A stretch of 14,585 nucleotides of DNA from Nitrospinaceae bacterium (GTDB lineage Bacteria; Nitrospinota; Nitrospinia; Nitrospinales; VA-1). Where the stretch lies: contig JAJDBI010000041.1 of the NCBI GenBank assembly GCA_029261435.1, forward strand, positions 1 to 14,585. The letters run 5' to 3'. Shown piece after piece: positions 1 through 6,163 of the stretch. The stretch's first letter is position 1, and the number at the start of each line of letters is the position of its first letter. The notes beneath the pieces are model-generated. The model saw only the letters and a list, made by a program, of their open reading frames with translations. It had not been told where the DNA came from and made no database searches. A program made the position numbers and the translations under genes.

Positions 1-458
1 GCATCTTCAGGCCAGCATTGCAAAACGGGTATCGCCCCCAAGTCGATATCATTGTCCAGGTGAACGATTTCCTGACAAGGCGGACGAGCTGTGTGAACGA
101 GCTTGGGCGGGAACTGGGCCGCCTGTAAAAGCATGGGTAAAAGTTTTGCCTTGTCCAGCAGCGTCGAGGGAGGTGGAATTTTTATATAGCGTTCGATTCT
201 TTTCGGGATGTCTTCAATGTCATGGACACCTAGGGCCATGTTCATGCGTTTGGTGCTGCCAAAAGCGTTGATCAGTACCGGCATCGAACTGCCTTCGACG
301 TTTTCAAACAGCAGGGCTTTACCGCCACCGGGTTGCTTTGAGATCCTGTCGGTGATTTCCGTGATTTCGAGAATAGGAGAAACCGATTCTTTGATCCGCA
401 GGAGTTCCCCCTCACGGTCAAGCCGGTCTATAAATTCTCTTAGAGATGAGTAGTTCAT
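1..458 (-). CDS. ubiD: UbiD-family decarboxylase, N-terminal part (cut by window edge)
   Basis: This frame is open from ATG at 458 down to base 1, giving about 152 residues of the N-terminus. It begins MNYSSLREFIDRLDREGEL and continues with ITDRISKQPGGGKALLFENV, VLINAFGSTKRMNMALG and a segment ending in IDLGAIPVLQCWPED. These are characteristic of the N-terminal domain of UbiD decarboxylases, which use prenylated FMN to decarboxylate aromatic acids such as 4-hydroxy-3-polyprenylbenzoate in ubiquinone synthesis, or a related acid in menaquinone synthesis. The catalytic and cofactor-binding residues lie beyond the edge, so the substrate cannot be decided. The short peptide frame on the opposite strand (208-453) is its shadow. 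The gene is divergent from oppB; a TATAAT box lies about 32 bases upstream of the ATG. Confidence 0.92.
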   Translation of the reverse strand, partial: MNYSSLREFIDRLDREGELLRIKESVSPILEITEITDRISKQPGGGKALLFENVEGSSMPVLINAFGSTKRMNMALGVHDIEDIPKRIERYIKIPPPSTLLDKAKLLPMLLQAAQFPPKLVHTARPPCQEIVHLDNDIDLGAIPVLQCWPED

Positions 459-490
459 GAAACTTTCTGCTAAATATTAAACGACCTTCT

Positions 491-496
491 ATTATA
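491..496 (-). promoter_or_regulatory. -10 box for the ubiD-family gene
   Basis: Read on the minus strand, 496-491 is a perfect TATAAT. It would start transcription near 484 and leave a leader of about 25 nt before the ATG at 458. No convincing -35 box is present at 16-18 bp, and the leader has only a weak purine tract (AGAAAG). The call rests on the -10 match and its position. Confidence 0.4.
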
Positions 497-640
497 TCCT
501 ACTGGCATAGATAGAGAGTAAATTATTTCTCCCACTATATCTGTCGATAACCAGCAATGGCTCGTCTTGCAAACAGCGGTTTATTTGGGCTGAAAAATGT
601 TATCGTCCGCCTCTCTTAACTCGGTCATTGCCGTGCGATA

Positions 641-649
641 TGGTAAAAT
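641..649 (+). promoter_or_regulatory. Extended -10 (TGgTAAAAT) abutting oppB start
   Basis: The sequence TGGTAAAAT is an extended -10 motif (TGn plus a TATAAT-like hexamer) with six bases (650-655) between it and the ATG at 656. A start 6-7 bases after the -10 would put the mRNA 5' end at the start codon, giving a leaderless transcript. No Shine-Dalgarno sequence precedes the ATG, and no good -35 is seen, as expected for an extended -10 promoter. The same arrangement occurs before 2632. Confidence 0.45.
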
Positions 650-655
650 AAATTT

Positions 656-1573
656 ATGTTGCGATTTGTTCTCAGGCGGATTGTGTTCGGGATACCAGTT
701 CTGGTCACGGTTGCAACGCTCACCTTTCTCATCATGCACTGGGTTCCCGGTGGCCCTTTTGATACGGAAAAAATTCTTCCTCCCGAGATCATCGCTAATA
801 TAGAGGCTAAATACCACCTCGATAAGCCTGTCCCCCTGCAATACCTTTTGTATATGAAGCAATTGCTTCAGGGCGACCTGGGTCCGTCTTATAAATATTT
901 AGGGCGAGATGTTTCAGATATTATCCGTGACACATTTCCAGTTTCTTTTACCTTGGGTCTTTGTGCCGTTGTGGTTGTTTTAGGTTTGGGTGTGCCTGCC
1001 GGAATGATCTCGGCGTATTGGCAAAACTCTTTGTTGGATCGGTCTGTTCTACTTGTAGCAGCGACGGGGATTTCTGTTCCAAGTTTTGTGTTGGGGGCCA
1101 TATCCATATGGATCTTTTCACATCACTGGCACTGGCTTCCCCCTGCTTTATGGGAAGGGCCCCGCCATATGATTTTACCTGCATTTGCTCTGGGAGCAGG
1201 TTTTGCAGGGTACGTTGCCCGGCTGACCCGAACCACAGTTCTCGGGGTGTTGTCCTCGGACTATATCCGAACTGCGCGGGCCAAGGGTTTGACGGAGCCG
1301 GTGATCATGTTCAAACATGTTTTGATTAATTCCATATATCCCATTGTTTCTGTGATGGGCCCTCTGACGGCCGGGCTGGTCACCGGCTCTTTTGTGATTG
1401 AATTTATTTTTTCGATTCCCGGAATGGGCCGGTTCTTCATCACAGCTGTGACCAATCGGGACTATCCCTTAATCATGGGGGTGACTCTGGTTTATGCGGT
1501 ACTGATTGTGATTGCGAATTTGTTGGTGGATATGATTTATGGCTGGCTGGACCCGAGAGTGACTTTGAAATAA
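656..1573 (+). CDS. oppB: ABC peptide/nickel-type permease subunit OppB/DppB
   Basis: This 305-residue inner-membrane protein is one of the two channel subunits of an oligopeptide/dipeptide/nickel ABC importer. It starts MLRFVLRRIVFGIPVLVTVA, the usual OppB/DppB opening with a first membrane helix. A periplasmic segment with MKQLLQGDLGPSYKY follows, then the BPD_transp_1 domain from about residue 95 with five further helices. The cytoplasmic EAA-like loop is SDYIRTARAKGL, which docks on the ATPase, and the protein ends GWLDPRVTLK, as expected. Length matches the family. The next gene, oppC, begins four bases after the stop. No substrate-binding protein or ATPase gene lies on either side, so the substrate cannot be named; peptide import is only the commonest role. 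Confidence 0.93.
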   Translation: MLRFVLRRIVFGIPVLVTVATLTFLIMHWVPGGPFDTEKILPPEIIANIEAKYHLDKPVPLQYLLYMKQLLQGDLGPSYKYLGRDVSDIIRDTFPVSFTLGLCAVVVVLGLGVPAGMISAYWQNSLLDRSVLLVAATGISVPSFVLGAISIWIFSHHWHWLPPALWEGPRHMILPAFALGAGFAGYVARLTRTTVLGVLSSDYIRTARAKGLTEPVIMFKHVLINSIYPIVSVMGPLTAGLVTGSFVIEFIFSIPGMGRFFITAVTNRDYPLIMGVTLVYAVLIVIANLLVDMIYGWLDPRVTLK

Positions 1574-1577
1574 GCAT

Positions 1578-2399
1578 ATGAATAAATATTCCCTGTCATC
1601 CAAAATAAGTGCTGGTTTTCTTCTGATGATTTCGGCGGTTGCGGTGCTGGCCCCCTGGGTGGCTCCGTATTCCTACGAAACGCAGGATACATTACAGACT
1701 CTGGCCTTTCCCAGTCTGGAGCATTGGATGGGCACGGACCGTCTGGGTCGCGATCTTTTTTCACGCATGATTTATGGAGCGCGGGTATCGCTGTTCATCG
1801 GAGTATTCACAACCTTGTTCGCCTTGTTGATCGGAACGGTCTATGGCGCGATTTCGGCTTACGTTGGCGGTAGAACCGACAACCTGATGATGCGGTTGGT
1901 GGATGTGGTTTTCGCTTTGCCTGATCTGTTAATGATTATTCTCATCACTGTTTTGATGGGGCGAGGAGTGGCAGGGGTTTTTGTCGCGTTGTCGCTGGTG
2001 AGTTGGGTTACGGTTGCCAGGTTGGTGCGTGGAGAAGTTCTGCGCATTAAAGAGTTTCCATACGTACAGGCGGCTCGTGCACTGGGTGCAAGTCCGACAA
2101 GAATACTGGTGCGGGAAATTCTTCCTAATCTTCTGGGCATACTGATAGTGACTTTGAGTTTTCGCATACCCATGGCGATTTTGGCAGAGTCGACATTGAG
2201 TTTTATTGGATTGGGAATAGCTCCTCCATTCAGCAGTTGGGGGACTTTGGCCAACGATGGTTGGACGGCGATCAAGTTTTTTCCGCATCTTATATTATTT
2301 CCCTCTCTGGCAATATTTTTGACTATTTTGTCATTCAATTTTTTAGGAGATGGCTTGAGGGAGGTTCTTGATCCACGATCTTCTAAGGGCAATTTATAA
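1578..2399 (+). CDS. oppC: ABC peptide/nickel-type permease subunit OppC/DppC
   Basis: This 273-residue protein is the partner channel subunit of OppB. An N-terminal helix (about residues 10-30) is followed by the diagnostic HWMGTDRLGRDLFSRMIYGAR motif, then the BPD_transp_1 domain with five helices. The EAA loop reads YVQAARALGASPTRILVRE, and a conserved segment near the end is ESTLSFIGLGIAPP, followed by a C-terminal NFLGDGLREVLDPR. All are typical of OppC/DppC, and the length is normal. The ATG at 1578 lies four bases after the oppB stop, so translation is probably coupled; only a weak purine tract precedes it. The unit stops here without oppD/oppF ATPase genes. Confidence 0.93.
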   Translation: MNKYSLSSKISAGFLLMISAVAVLAPWVAPYSYETQDTLQTLAFPSLEHWMGTDRLGRDLFSRMIYGARVSLFIGVFTTLFALLIGTVYGAISAYVGGRTDNLMMRLVDVVFALPDLLMIILITVLMGRGVAGVFVALSLVSWVTVARLVRGEVLRIKEFPYVQAARALGASPTRILVREILPNLLGILIVTLSFRIPMAILAESTLSFIGLGIAPPFSSWGTLANDGWTAIKFFPHLILFPSLAIFLTILSFNFLGDGLREVLDPRSSKGNL

Positions 2400-2423
2400 G
2401 CCCTCCATCAATCGAATAAACAG

Positions 2424-2441
2424 ACTTCATGTTCGTGAAGT
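2424..2441 (+). terminator. Small hairpin downstream of oppC
   Basis: ACTTCA and TGAAGT form a perfect 6-bp stem around a 6-base loop (TGTTCG), 24 bases after the oppC stop. It lacks a clean T-run (GAGGTGTTT follows), so it is at best a weak terminator or a 3' end stabiliser. Apart from this and the promoter-like sequences near its end, I see nothing in the 232-base gap 2400-2631. Confidence 0.25.
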
Positions 2442-2543
2442 GAGGTGTTTAAACTGTGTACGGGAAATGCCACCAGTCCGAGACGAAAAAATGGGAATAA
2501 CTATTTAAATATCAATAAGGTATAGGGTTCCAGAAATATCACG

Positions 2544-2572
2544 TTGACAAGCCTGAAAAACCGTTATAGAGT
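2544..2572 (+). promoter_or_regulatory. Sigma-70-like promoter upstream of 2632
   Basis: A perfect -35 hexamer TTGACA (2544-2549) is separated by exactly 17 bp from TAGAGT (2567-2572, 4/6 match to TATAAT). It would start transcription near 2579 and give a leader of roughly 50 nt containing a small TAGCC/GGCTA hairpin (2585-2598). It competes with the extended -10 at 2617 as the start for the two-gene unit 2632-3668. Confidence 0.45.
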
Positions 2573-2616
2573 GGCCCCTTTTTATAGCCAAAGGGCTAAT
2601 TTCCCGTCTTATTTTG

Positions 2617-2625
2617 TGTTAAAAT
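2617..2625 (+). promoter_or_regulatory. Extended -10 (TGtTAAAAT) abutting 2632 start
   Basis: TGTTAAAAT is an extended -10 motif followed by six bases (CTAAGT) and then the ATG at 2632. Spacing and hexamer are identical to those in front of oppB (TGGTAAAAT, six bases, ATG). No Shine-Dalgarno sequence precedes the ATG, so a leaderless mRNA is the simplest reading. A -35 box is not evident at normal spacing. Confidence 0.45.
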
Positions 2626-2631
2626 CTAAGT

Positions 2632-2907
2632 ATGAGTCGGATCAAAGCAGATTTGATTTGCGAAATCATACGGTTGTCACAGACGAACCTGTTGGATAAA
2701 AAATGCGCCAATATGAGTTGTGATACTCAGGAGCAGGTTGCTGTGGATTGGGTCCGTAAAAATGCCGCAGACTATAGAGTGGACTTTCAGTCCAGGTTAG
2801 AGGCTTATTCTGCGACCCGACTTGGTGAGATACTGAAAGATCTCACCGACACGGGAAAAGATTTGAATGATATTTTAGAAGGTATAGAACCGGTTCATAG
2901 AGGTTAA
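2632..2907 (+). CDS. Small hypothetical protein (91 aa) upstream of a DUF1566 protein
   Basis: I do not recognise this 91-residue protein. It is soluble-looking, with no signal peptide or membrane segment, and mostly helical and acidic toward the C-terminus (RLGEILKDLTDTGKDLNDIL). It has three cysteines, two in a CANMSC spacing around residues 25-30. The next gene starts two bases after its stop, with a GAGG ribosome site lying in its last codons, so the two are almost certainly co-transcribed and probably translationally coupled. The ATG at 2632 is chosen because the -10-like TAAAAT sits six bases before it and the frame shows no better start. The function is unknown. Confidence 0.7.
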   Translation: MSRIKADLICEIIRLSQTNLLDKKCANMSCDTQEQVAVDWVRKNAADYRVDFQSRLEAYSATRLGEILKDLTDTGKDLNDILEGIEPVHRG

Positions 2908-2909
2908 GC

Positions 2910-3668
2910 ATGTCAGACACTCCCCCTTCTTCAGAAGCCACAGCTTTAAGCCCCGCTGAAAAGGCCAAACTTGCAGCTGCCAAAAAGGCAGCGGCTGCGA
3001 AAAAGGCTGGTCCAGTTGGAGACCCCCTTGTCGATAATGGTGATGGTACCATCACTGACCCCAATACCGGTTATATGTGGAAGAAAACCGATGCCTGGCT
3101 GGATATGAGAAAGTTTTACACTTGGGCCGACCATGGTCAATATGTGGACTGGGTCAATGAAAATAAAGACAAGTTTGGTGGCTACGATAATTGGCGAATC
3201 CCGAACAAGGCAGAGGCGCTGACACTTTTTGATAAGACCGGTGTAAAATCCCTGGTTGATAAAAATGGGACGACTTATCCCATTGACTCCATATTTGCAC
3301 CTTTTGGCGCATCTAATACCTGGATCACCGAGTGTTCTGATGAAAAAATTATCCGTATGGATTTGAAGATCGGTGTTGATACAGATTATCCTACTGCGGA
3401 TGTCTGGTCTTCAATGCGGTTGATCCGAAAAGAAGGAGAGGCGGCAGCTGTTAAGGCCGAAGCGGCAGCACCTGCCCCTAAAGCAGAATCTGCACCAGTA
3501 GAAGCGCAAAAGGAAGTCACACCTGCTGCACCTGCCGCAGCGGCTCCCAAGGCTTCCGGTGGCACCCCAAAACCCGTCCCCAGAACAGACTTTTCTTCAG
3601 AGGAAAGAGCTGCAATGCTAAAAAGAGCAAAAGCTCATGCTGCGGAAGTGAGAGCCCGAAAGGGTTAA
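2910..3668 (+). CDS. DUF1566 (Lcl C-terminal) domain protein with Ala/Lys/Pro-rich arms
   Basis: This 252-residue protein has three parts. Residues 1-35 are rich in Ala and Lys (PAEKAKLAAAKKAAAAKKAG). Residues 36-175 carry the DUF1566/Lcl_C fold: a DNGDGTITDPNTGYMW opening, DNWRIPNKAEALTLFD in the middle and a closing DVWSSMRLIRK. Residues 176-252 are a low-complexity Ala/Pro/Lys/Glu arm ending in a basic helix (RAAMLKRAKAHAAEVRARKG). DUF1566 domains, related to the C-type-lectin-like fold, are often found on exported or surface proteins, but no signal peptide is visible here, so a cytoplasmic location is likely. The role is unknown. The gene follows the 91-aa gene with a GAGG site seven bases before the ATG. 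It converges with the gene ending at 3675, six bases away. Confidence 0.82.
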   Translation: MSDTPPSSEATALSPAEKAKLAAAKKAAAAKKAGPVGDPLVDNGDGTITDPNTGYMWKKTDAWLDMRKFYTWADHGQYVDWVNENKDKFGGYDNWRIPNKAEALTLFDKTGVKSLVDKNGTTYPIDSIFAPFGASNTWITECSDEKIIRMDLKIGVDTDYPTADVWSSMRLIRKEGEAAAVKAEAAAPAPKAESAPVEAQKEVTPAAPAAAAPKASGGTPKPVPRTDFSSEERAAMLKRAKAHAAEVRARKG

Positions 3669-3674
3669 ACCGCG

Positions 3675-3950
3675 CTATTTCCGTAGCCACTGCTTCACCA
3701 CATGGCTGACCACTTGCGGGTTCTTTTTCAATAATTCCGTAGCAACTTCTTTCATAAATTCATCGCTTGGAATGTCCGGTTCGGTGTTTTCTGGGCTCTT
3801 TACTATGGCTTGTGTTTTTACATTTGGTGGTATTTTTTTCGCATGACTTTTAATTTTTTTGGTGGGCTTGGATTTTTTTGGACGAAAAATTACCCAGAGA
3901 ATTAACATCAGAACCAAGGCGAATCCGATCATGAATAAAATAAACGCCAT
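3675..3950 (-). CDS. Small membrane-anchored protein with FliF-like C-terminal tail
   Basis: The protein has 91 residues if it starts at the ATG at 3950; a TTG at 3956 would add two. I prefer the ATG because GAGGA lies about nine bases before it and only about four before the TTG. Residues 1-22 form one hydrophobic helix (FILFMIGFALVLMLILWVIF). A Lys/Pro-rich linker (RPKKSKPTKKIKSHAKK) and a C-terminal helical stretch with ATELLKKNPQVVSHVVKQWL follow. The protein therefore has a single anchor and a basic cytoplasmic part. The last 15 residues resemble the FliG-binding tail of the flagellar MS-ring protein FliF (pattern N/D-P-x-V-V-x-x-V-x-x-Q-W). No flagellar gene is nearby, so this is only a resemblance. 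The gene starts two bases after the dnaJ-like stop and is surely co-transcribed with it. Confidence 0.75.
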   Translation of the reverse strand: MAFILFMIGFALVLMLILWVIFRPKKSKPTKKIKSHAKKIPPNVKTQAIVKSPENTEPDIPSDEFMKEVATELLKKNPQVVSHVVKQWLRK

Positions 3951-3952
3951 AA

Positions 3953-4864
3953 TCAATCTTCCTCAATATTGAATTTGATGATGAGGTCGCCCCGTTTTTT
4001 CCCCCAGCTTATGGCTGAGCCTTCTCCGGGTACACGCAACTCTTCACCAATTAGAGTTTCTTCTTCTACTTGAATGATTGTGGTGGCATTCAGGGTTTCA
4101 ACTTCAAGGGGGCCACCTTCTTCTGCGAGCTTGGAGGAAATGGTGACTTCATGGATGATGTCGTTTTTAACTCGTTTGAATTTCGGGTGAGGTTGTATAC
4201 AGACTCTCAAAAACAGATCTCCCGGAGGGCCCCCATTTCTGCCTTCACCCCCTTCTTTGATAAAGGCAAGAGTGTAATTGTCGGCCACGCCTGGAGGAAT
4301 TTTCACATCCAGAGTAACTGGCCGAACGACCAGTTGCTTTCCCTGACACTCTGAACATTCGTCACTCCCCTGAACTCCAGTTCCTTCACATTCTTCACAG
4401 CGAACGTATTTTTCATAAGAGTAGGGGATAGTTCCTCCCAATGCGGCAACAGGAAGAGGGACATCGACCATGAATTGCAGGTCAAACCCACTGGTAGGCA
4501 TATCGGGATCAACCGGTTCCGGTTCCTGGGCAAAAGGCTCCTCATATCCCTGTTGGTTGTCGCGCTGTCCTTTTCCGAAACCACCGGGTGGTGAGTTCCA
4601 ATCAGGCTGGCTTTTGGGCCGACGCGGAGCTCTTTTCTGATAAGATTGCTGACGATCGTATTCTTTTCTTTTTTTTGCATCGCTGAGTACTTCATAAGCC
4701 TCAGAGACGATTTTAAATTTGTCTTCGGCAGTCTTGCTTCCAGAGTTCGTGTCAGGATGGTATTTTCTAGCCAACTCTCGATAGCGTTTTTTTACATCTG
4801 CTTTTGATGTTTTCTGGGTGATACCGAGAATCTTATAATAGTTTCGAGTGGTGGGTTGAGCCAT
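3953..4864 (-). CDS. DnaJ-type co-chaperone with a single zinc centre
   Basis: This 303-residue protein begins with a J-domain (about residues 8-70) with the HPD tripeptide at 36-38, which stimulates the DnaK ATPase. A Pro/Gly/Gln-rich linker (71-120) takes the place of the G/F region. The substrate-binding beta-domains follow (about 128-303; IPPGV at 189-193, PPGDLFLRV at 213-221, CTD II to the end). Canonical DnaJ has four CxxCxGxG motifs forming two zinc sites. Here only CEECEGTG (156-163) and a degenerate CSECQGKQ (170-177) remain. By position they correspond to the outer motifs 1 and 4, so zinc centre I is kept and centre II is gone. It is neither a full DnaJ nor a zinc-free CbpA. It lies in a minus-strand run between a GNAT gene and a coupled membrane protein. 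No clear ribosome site precedes the ATG at 4864. Confidence 0.9.
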   Translation of the reverse strand: MAQPTTRNYYKILGITQKTSKADVKKRYRELARKYHPDTNSGSKTAEDKFKIVSEAYEVLSDAKKRKEYDRQQSYQKRAPRRPKSQPDWNSPPGGFGKGQRDNQQGYEEPFAQEPEPVDPDMPTSGFDLQFMVDVPLPVAALGGTIPYSYEKYVRCEECEGTGVQGSDECSECQGKQLVVRPVTLDVKIPPGVADNYTLAFIKEGGEGRNGGPPGDLFLRVCIQPHPKFKRVKNDIIHEVTISSKLAEEGGPLEVETLNATTIIQVEEETLIGEELRVPGEGSAISWGKKRGDLIIKFNIEED

Positions 4865-4924
4865 TATGGATGAGCTTTATGGTGTTGAATCGTTAGAAGG
4901 ATTTAGTAAGGTTATTTTAGCAAT

Positions 4925-4942
4925 TTGAACAGAGCAGTTCAA
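4925..4942. repeat. Inverted repeat TTGAAC-N6-GTTCAA between GNAT and dnaJ-like genes
   Basis: Two perfect 6-base arms surround AGAGCA, 61 bases upstream of the dnaJ-like ATG and 23 bases beyond the GNAT stop. No T-run follows on the minus strand, so a terminator is unlikely. A dimeric repressor site or an mRNA processing hairpin is possible. An 18-base element of this kind can also occur by chance. Confidence 0.3.
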
Positions 4943-4965
4943 TTAACTTGAGCGCACTGACTTTT

Positions 4966-5406
4966 TCATAAGGACAGACTGTAGTGATAAAATGATTCAT
5001 TTTTGATATAGCCCATTGCATCGTAAAGATTTTGAGCGTGAGTATTCGAAACCTGTGTCGCCAATTCAATTCGTAATGCCCCGGTTTTTTTAGCGTGGTT
5101 TAAAGCTTCTTGCATCAGCTTTTTGGCAATACTTTGCCGTCTAAACTGAGGGCTGACAAATAAATCATTCAGGATCCAGACCTTTTTCATTCCGACTGAT
5201 GAAAAGCTGGGGTAGAGTTGTGTGAACCCAGCTATGTCAGAATTCTCACGGGCAACAAAAATTATAGAATCTTTTTTCTCTAAGCGAGCACATAGAAACT
5301 CAACGACTTTCTTGACATCTGATTCCTGTTCATAGAAAACCCTGTACTGATCAAATAATTTTGCCAGAGTGGCAATGTCATTTTCGTTTGCAATAGTTAT
5401 TTGCAC
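4966..5406 (-). CDS. GNAT-family N-acetyltransferase
   Basis: A 146-residue acetyltransferase of the GNAT fold, which moves an acetyl group from acetyl-CoA to an amine. From the GTG start it reads MQITIANENDIATLAKLF (N-terminal strand and helix). The core motif A is VWILNDLFVSPQFRRQSIAKK, where the usual R-x-x-G-x-G/A pyrophosphate loop is RRQSIA, with Ser in place of the first Gly. Motif B is SNTHAQNLYDAMGYI. I chose GTG at 5406 because GGAG lies seven bases before it; an upstream TTG at 5439 adds 11 residues but has no ribosome site and breaks the family start. The substrate is unknown. The gene lies 51 bases downstream of the membrane-protein gene and upstream of the dnaJ-like gene on the same strand, so it is probably in one transcript. 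Confidence 0.85.
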   Translation of the reverse strand: MQITIANENDIATLAKLFDQYRVFYEQESDVKKVVEFLCARLEKKDSIIFVARENSDIAGFTQLYPSFSSVGMKKVWILNDLFVSPQFRRQSIAKKLMQEALNHAKKTGALRIELATQVSNTHAQNLYDAMGYIKNESFYHYSLSL

Positions 5407-5457
5407 TTTAAAACTCCAATCGATAAATATTGAACACAAGAAGAGGGCTTATGAAAA

Positions 5458-6156
5458 TTAAGGAGTTAGTCTTATATGAGCTGAAAGGTTCTCGACGATC
5501 TGGTCACGATCCTGACGACTCTTGAATGGATAAAACTTTTCCTTCAGGGTGATTAAAAACACTTCTGCATTTTTATAGCTGTTTGATTTTGAGGAAATTC
5601 TTATTTTCTCGGAACTTTTTTTCTCAATATGAGTGATATTGGCAGGTGTAAAGGTTTCTTCACGAAACACCCCCTTAAAGACCAGTTGATTGCCTTCCAG
5701 CTTCAAAGTCCCCGCATCGCTATAAACCGGTGTTAATCCAAAACCCTCCCTTGTTTGGAATCCCTGGCAAACGGCGAAATGAGATTTGATGGAAGTGTCT
5801 TTGGGTTTGAGTTTGAAAATAAACAGCCGATAAATATTATGGGTGAAGTCAAACCATCTCAGTGAAATCGTTGAACAGAATAAAAAATTGAAGATAAAAA
5901 GATATATGTTATCAAAAATAAAATAATGGACTGCAAATGACAGGGTGACTCCTAAAAATATGCTGCAGAGAAAATTTATCAGGAACAATGCCGCACTTAG
6001 AATGAGGTTTGTTTTTCCTTCAGAGGGCTGAGCCTTAAAGGATGAATATTTTTTGTAAAGGTTCCAGGTCGTGAATAACCCCAAGCTGGCTGCCAATACG
6101 GGTAAAGGGAATACGAAGAGTAACAATATGAACAGTACTGAGGTCAGTTCGATCAT
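5458..6156 (-). CDS. Integral membrane protein with C-terminal PH-like domain
   Basis: A 232-residue protein of no family that I can name. Residues 1-30 form a first membrane segment (VLFILLLFVFPLPVLAASLG). About 50-105 contain two or three more (ILSAALFLINFLCSIFLGV, YLFIFNFLFCSTISL). The soluble C-terminal half from about 145 (GTLKLEGNQLVFKGVF, then FTPANITHIEKKSSEKIRIS, ending YPFKSRQDRDQIVENLSAHI) has the alternating strands and closing helix of bacterial PH-like/GRAM-like domains. That assignment is by pattern only. The gene heads the minus-strand run toward the GNAT and dnaJ-like genes. An inverted repeat covers the ATG, and a -10-like box lies six bases before it, with no Shine-Dalgarno. 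Confidence 0.78.
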   Translation of the reverse strand: MIELTSVLFILLLFVFPLPVLAASLGLFTTWNLYKKYSSFKAQPSEGKTNLILSAALFLINFLCSIFLGVTLSFAVHYFIFDNIYLFIFNFLFCSTISLRWFDFTHNIYRLFIFKLKPKDTSIKSHFAVCQGFQTREGFGLTPVYSDAGTLKLEGNQLVFKGVFREETFTPANITHIEKKSSEKIRISSKSNSYKNAEVFLITLKEKFYPFKSRQDRDQIVENLSAHIRLTP

Positions 6157-6163
6157 GAACTGA
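6144..6163. repeat. Inverted repeat over the start codon of the PH-like membrane protein gene
   Basis: TCAGTTC and GAACTGA form a perfect 7-base stem around GATCAT, whose last three bases are the reversed ATG of the minus-strand gene (6154-6156). The element begins directly after the -10-like box, at the predicted transcription start. It could be an operator or a hairpin at the 5' end of the mRNA that masks the start codon. Confidence 0.45.

Noticed and set aside
208..453. Plus-strand frame of 81 codons near the left edge
   Set aside because: It is the antisense shadow of the UbiD N-terminus, which is recognisable by motif on the minus strand.
961..1329. Cys-rich plus-strand frame of 122 codons inside oppB
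   Set aside because: It is an out-of-frame reading of the OppB membrane helices; the cysteines come from TGT/TGC in shifted Val/Leu-rich codons.
1859..2392. Long open frame (177 codons) on the minus strand inside oppC
   Set aside because: It lies wholly antisense to a clear OppC, its translation is rich in Arg, Thr and Pro without any domain pattern, and it follows from the codon use of oppC.
3655..3664. CCC-GAAA-GGG hairpin at the end of the DUF1566 gene
   Set aside because: Only three strong pairs with a GNRA loop and no T-run; it lies in coding sequence and is too small to call a terminator.
4303..4695. Minus-strand frame of 130 codons inside the dnaJ-like gene
   Set aside because: Same strand, other frame; the J-domain and zinc motifs are all in the main frame, and this one has no motif or ribosome site.
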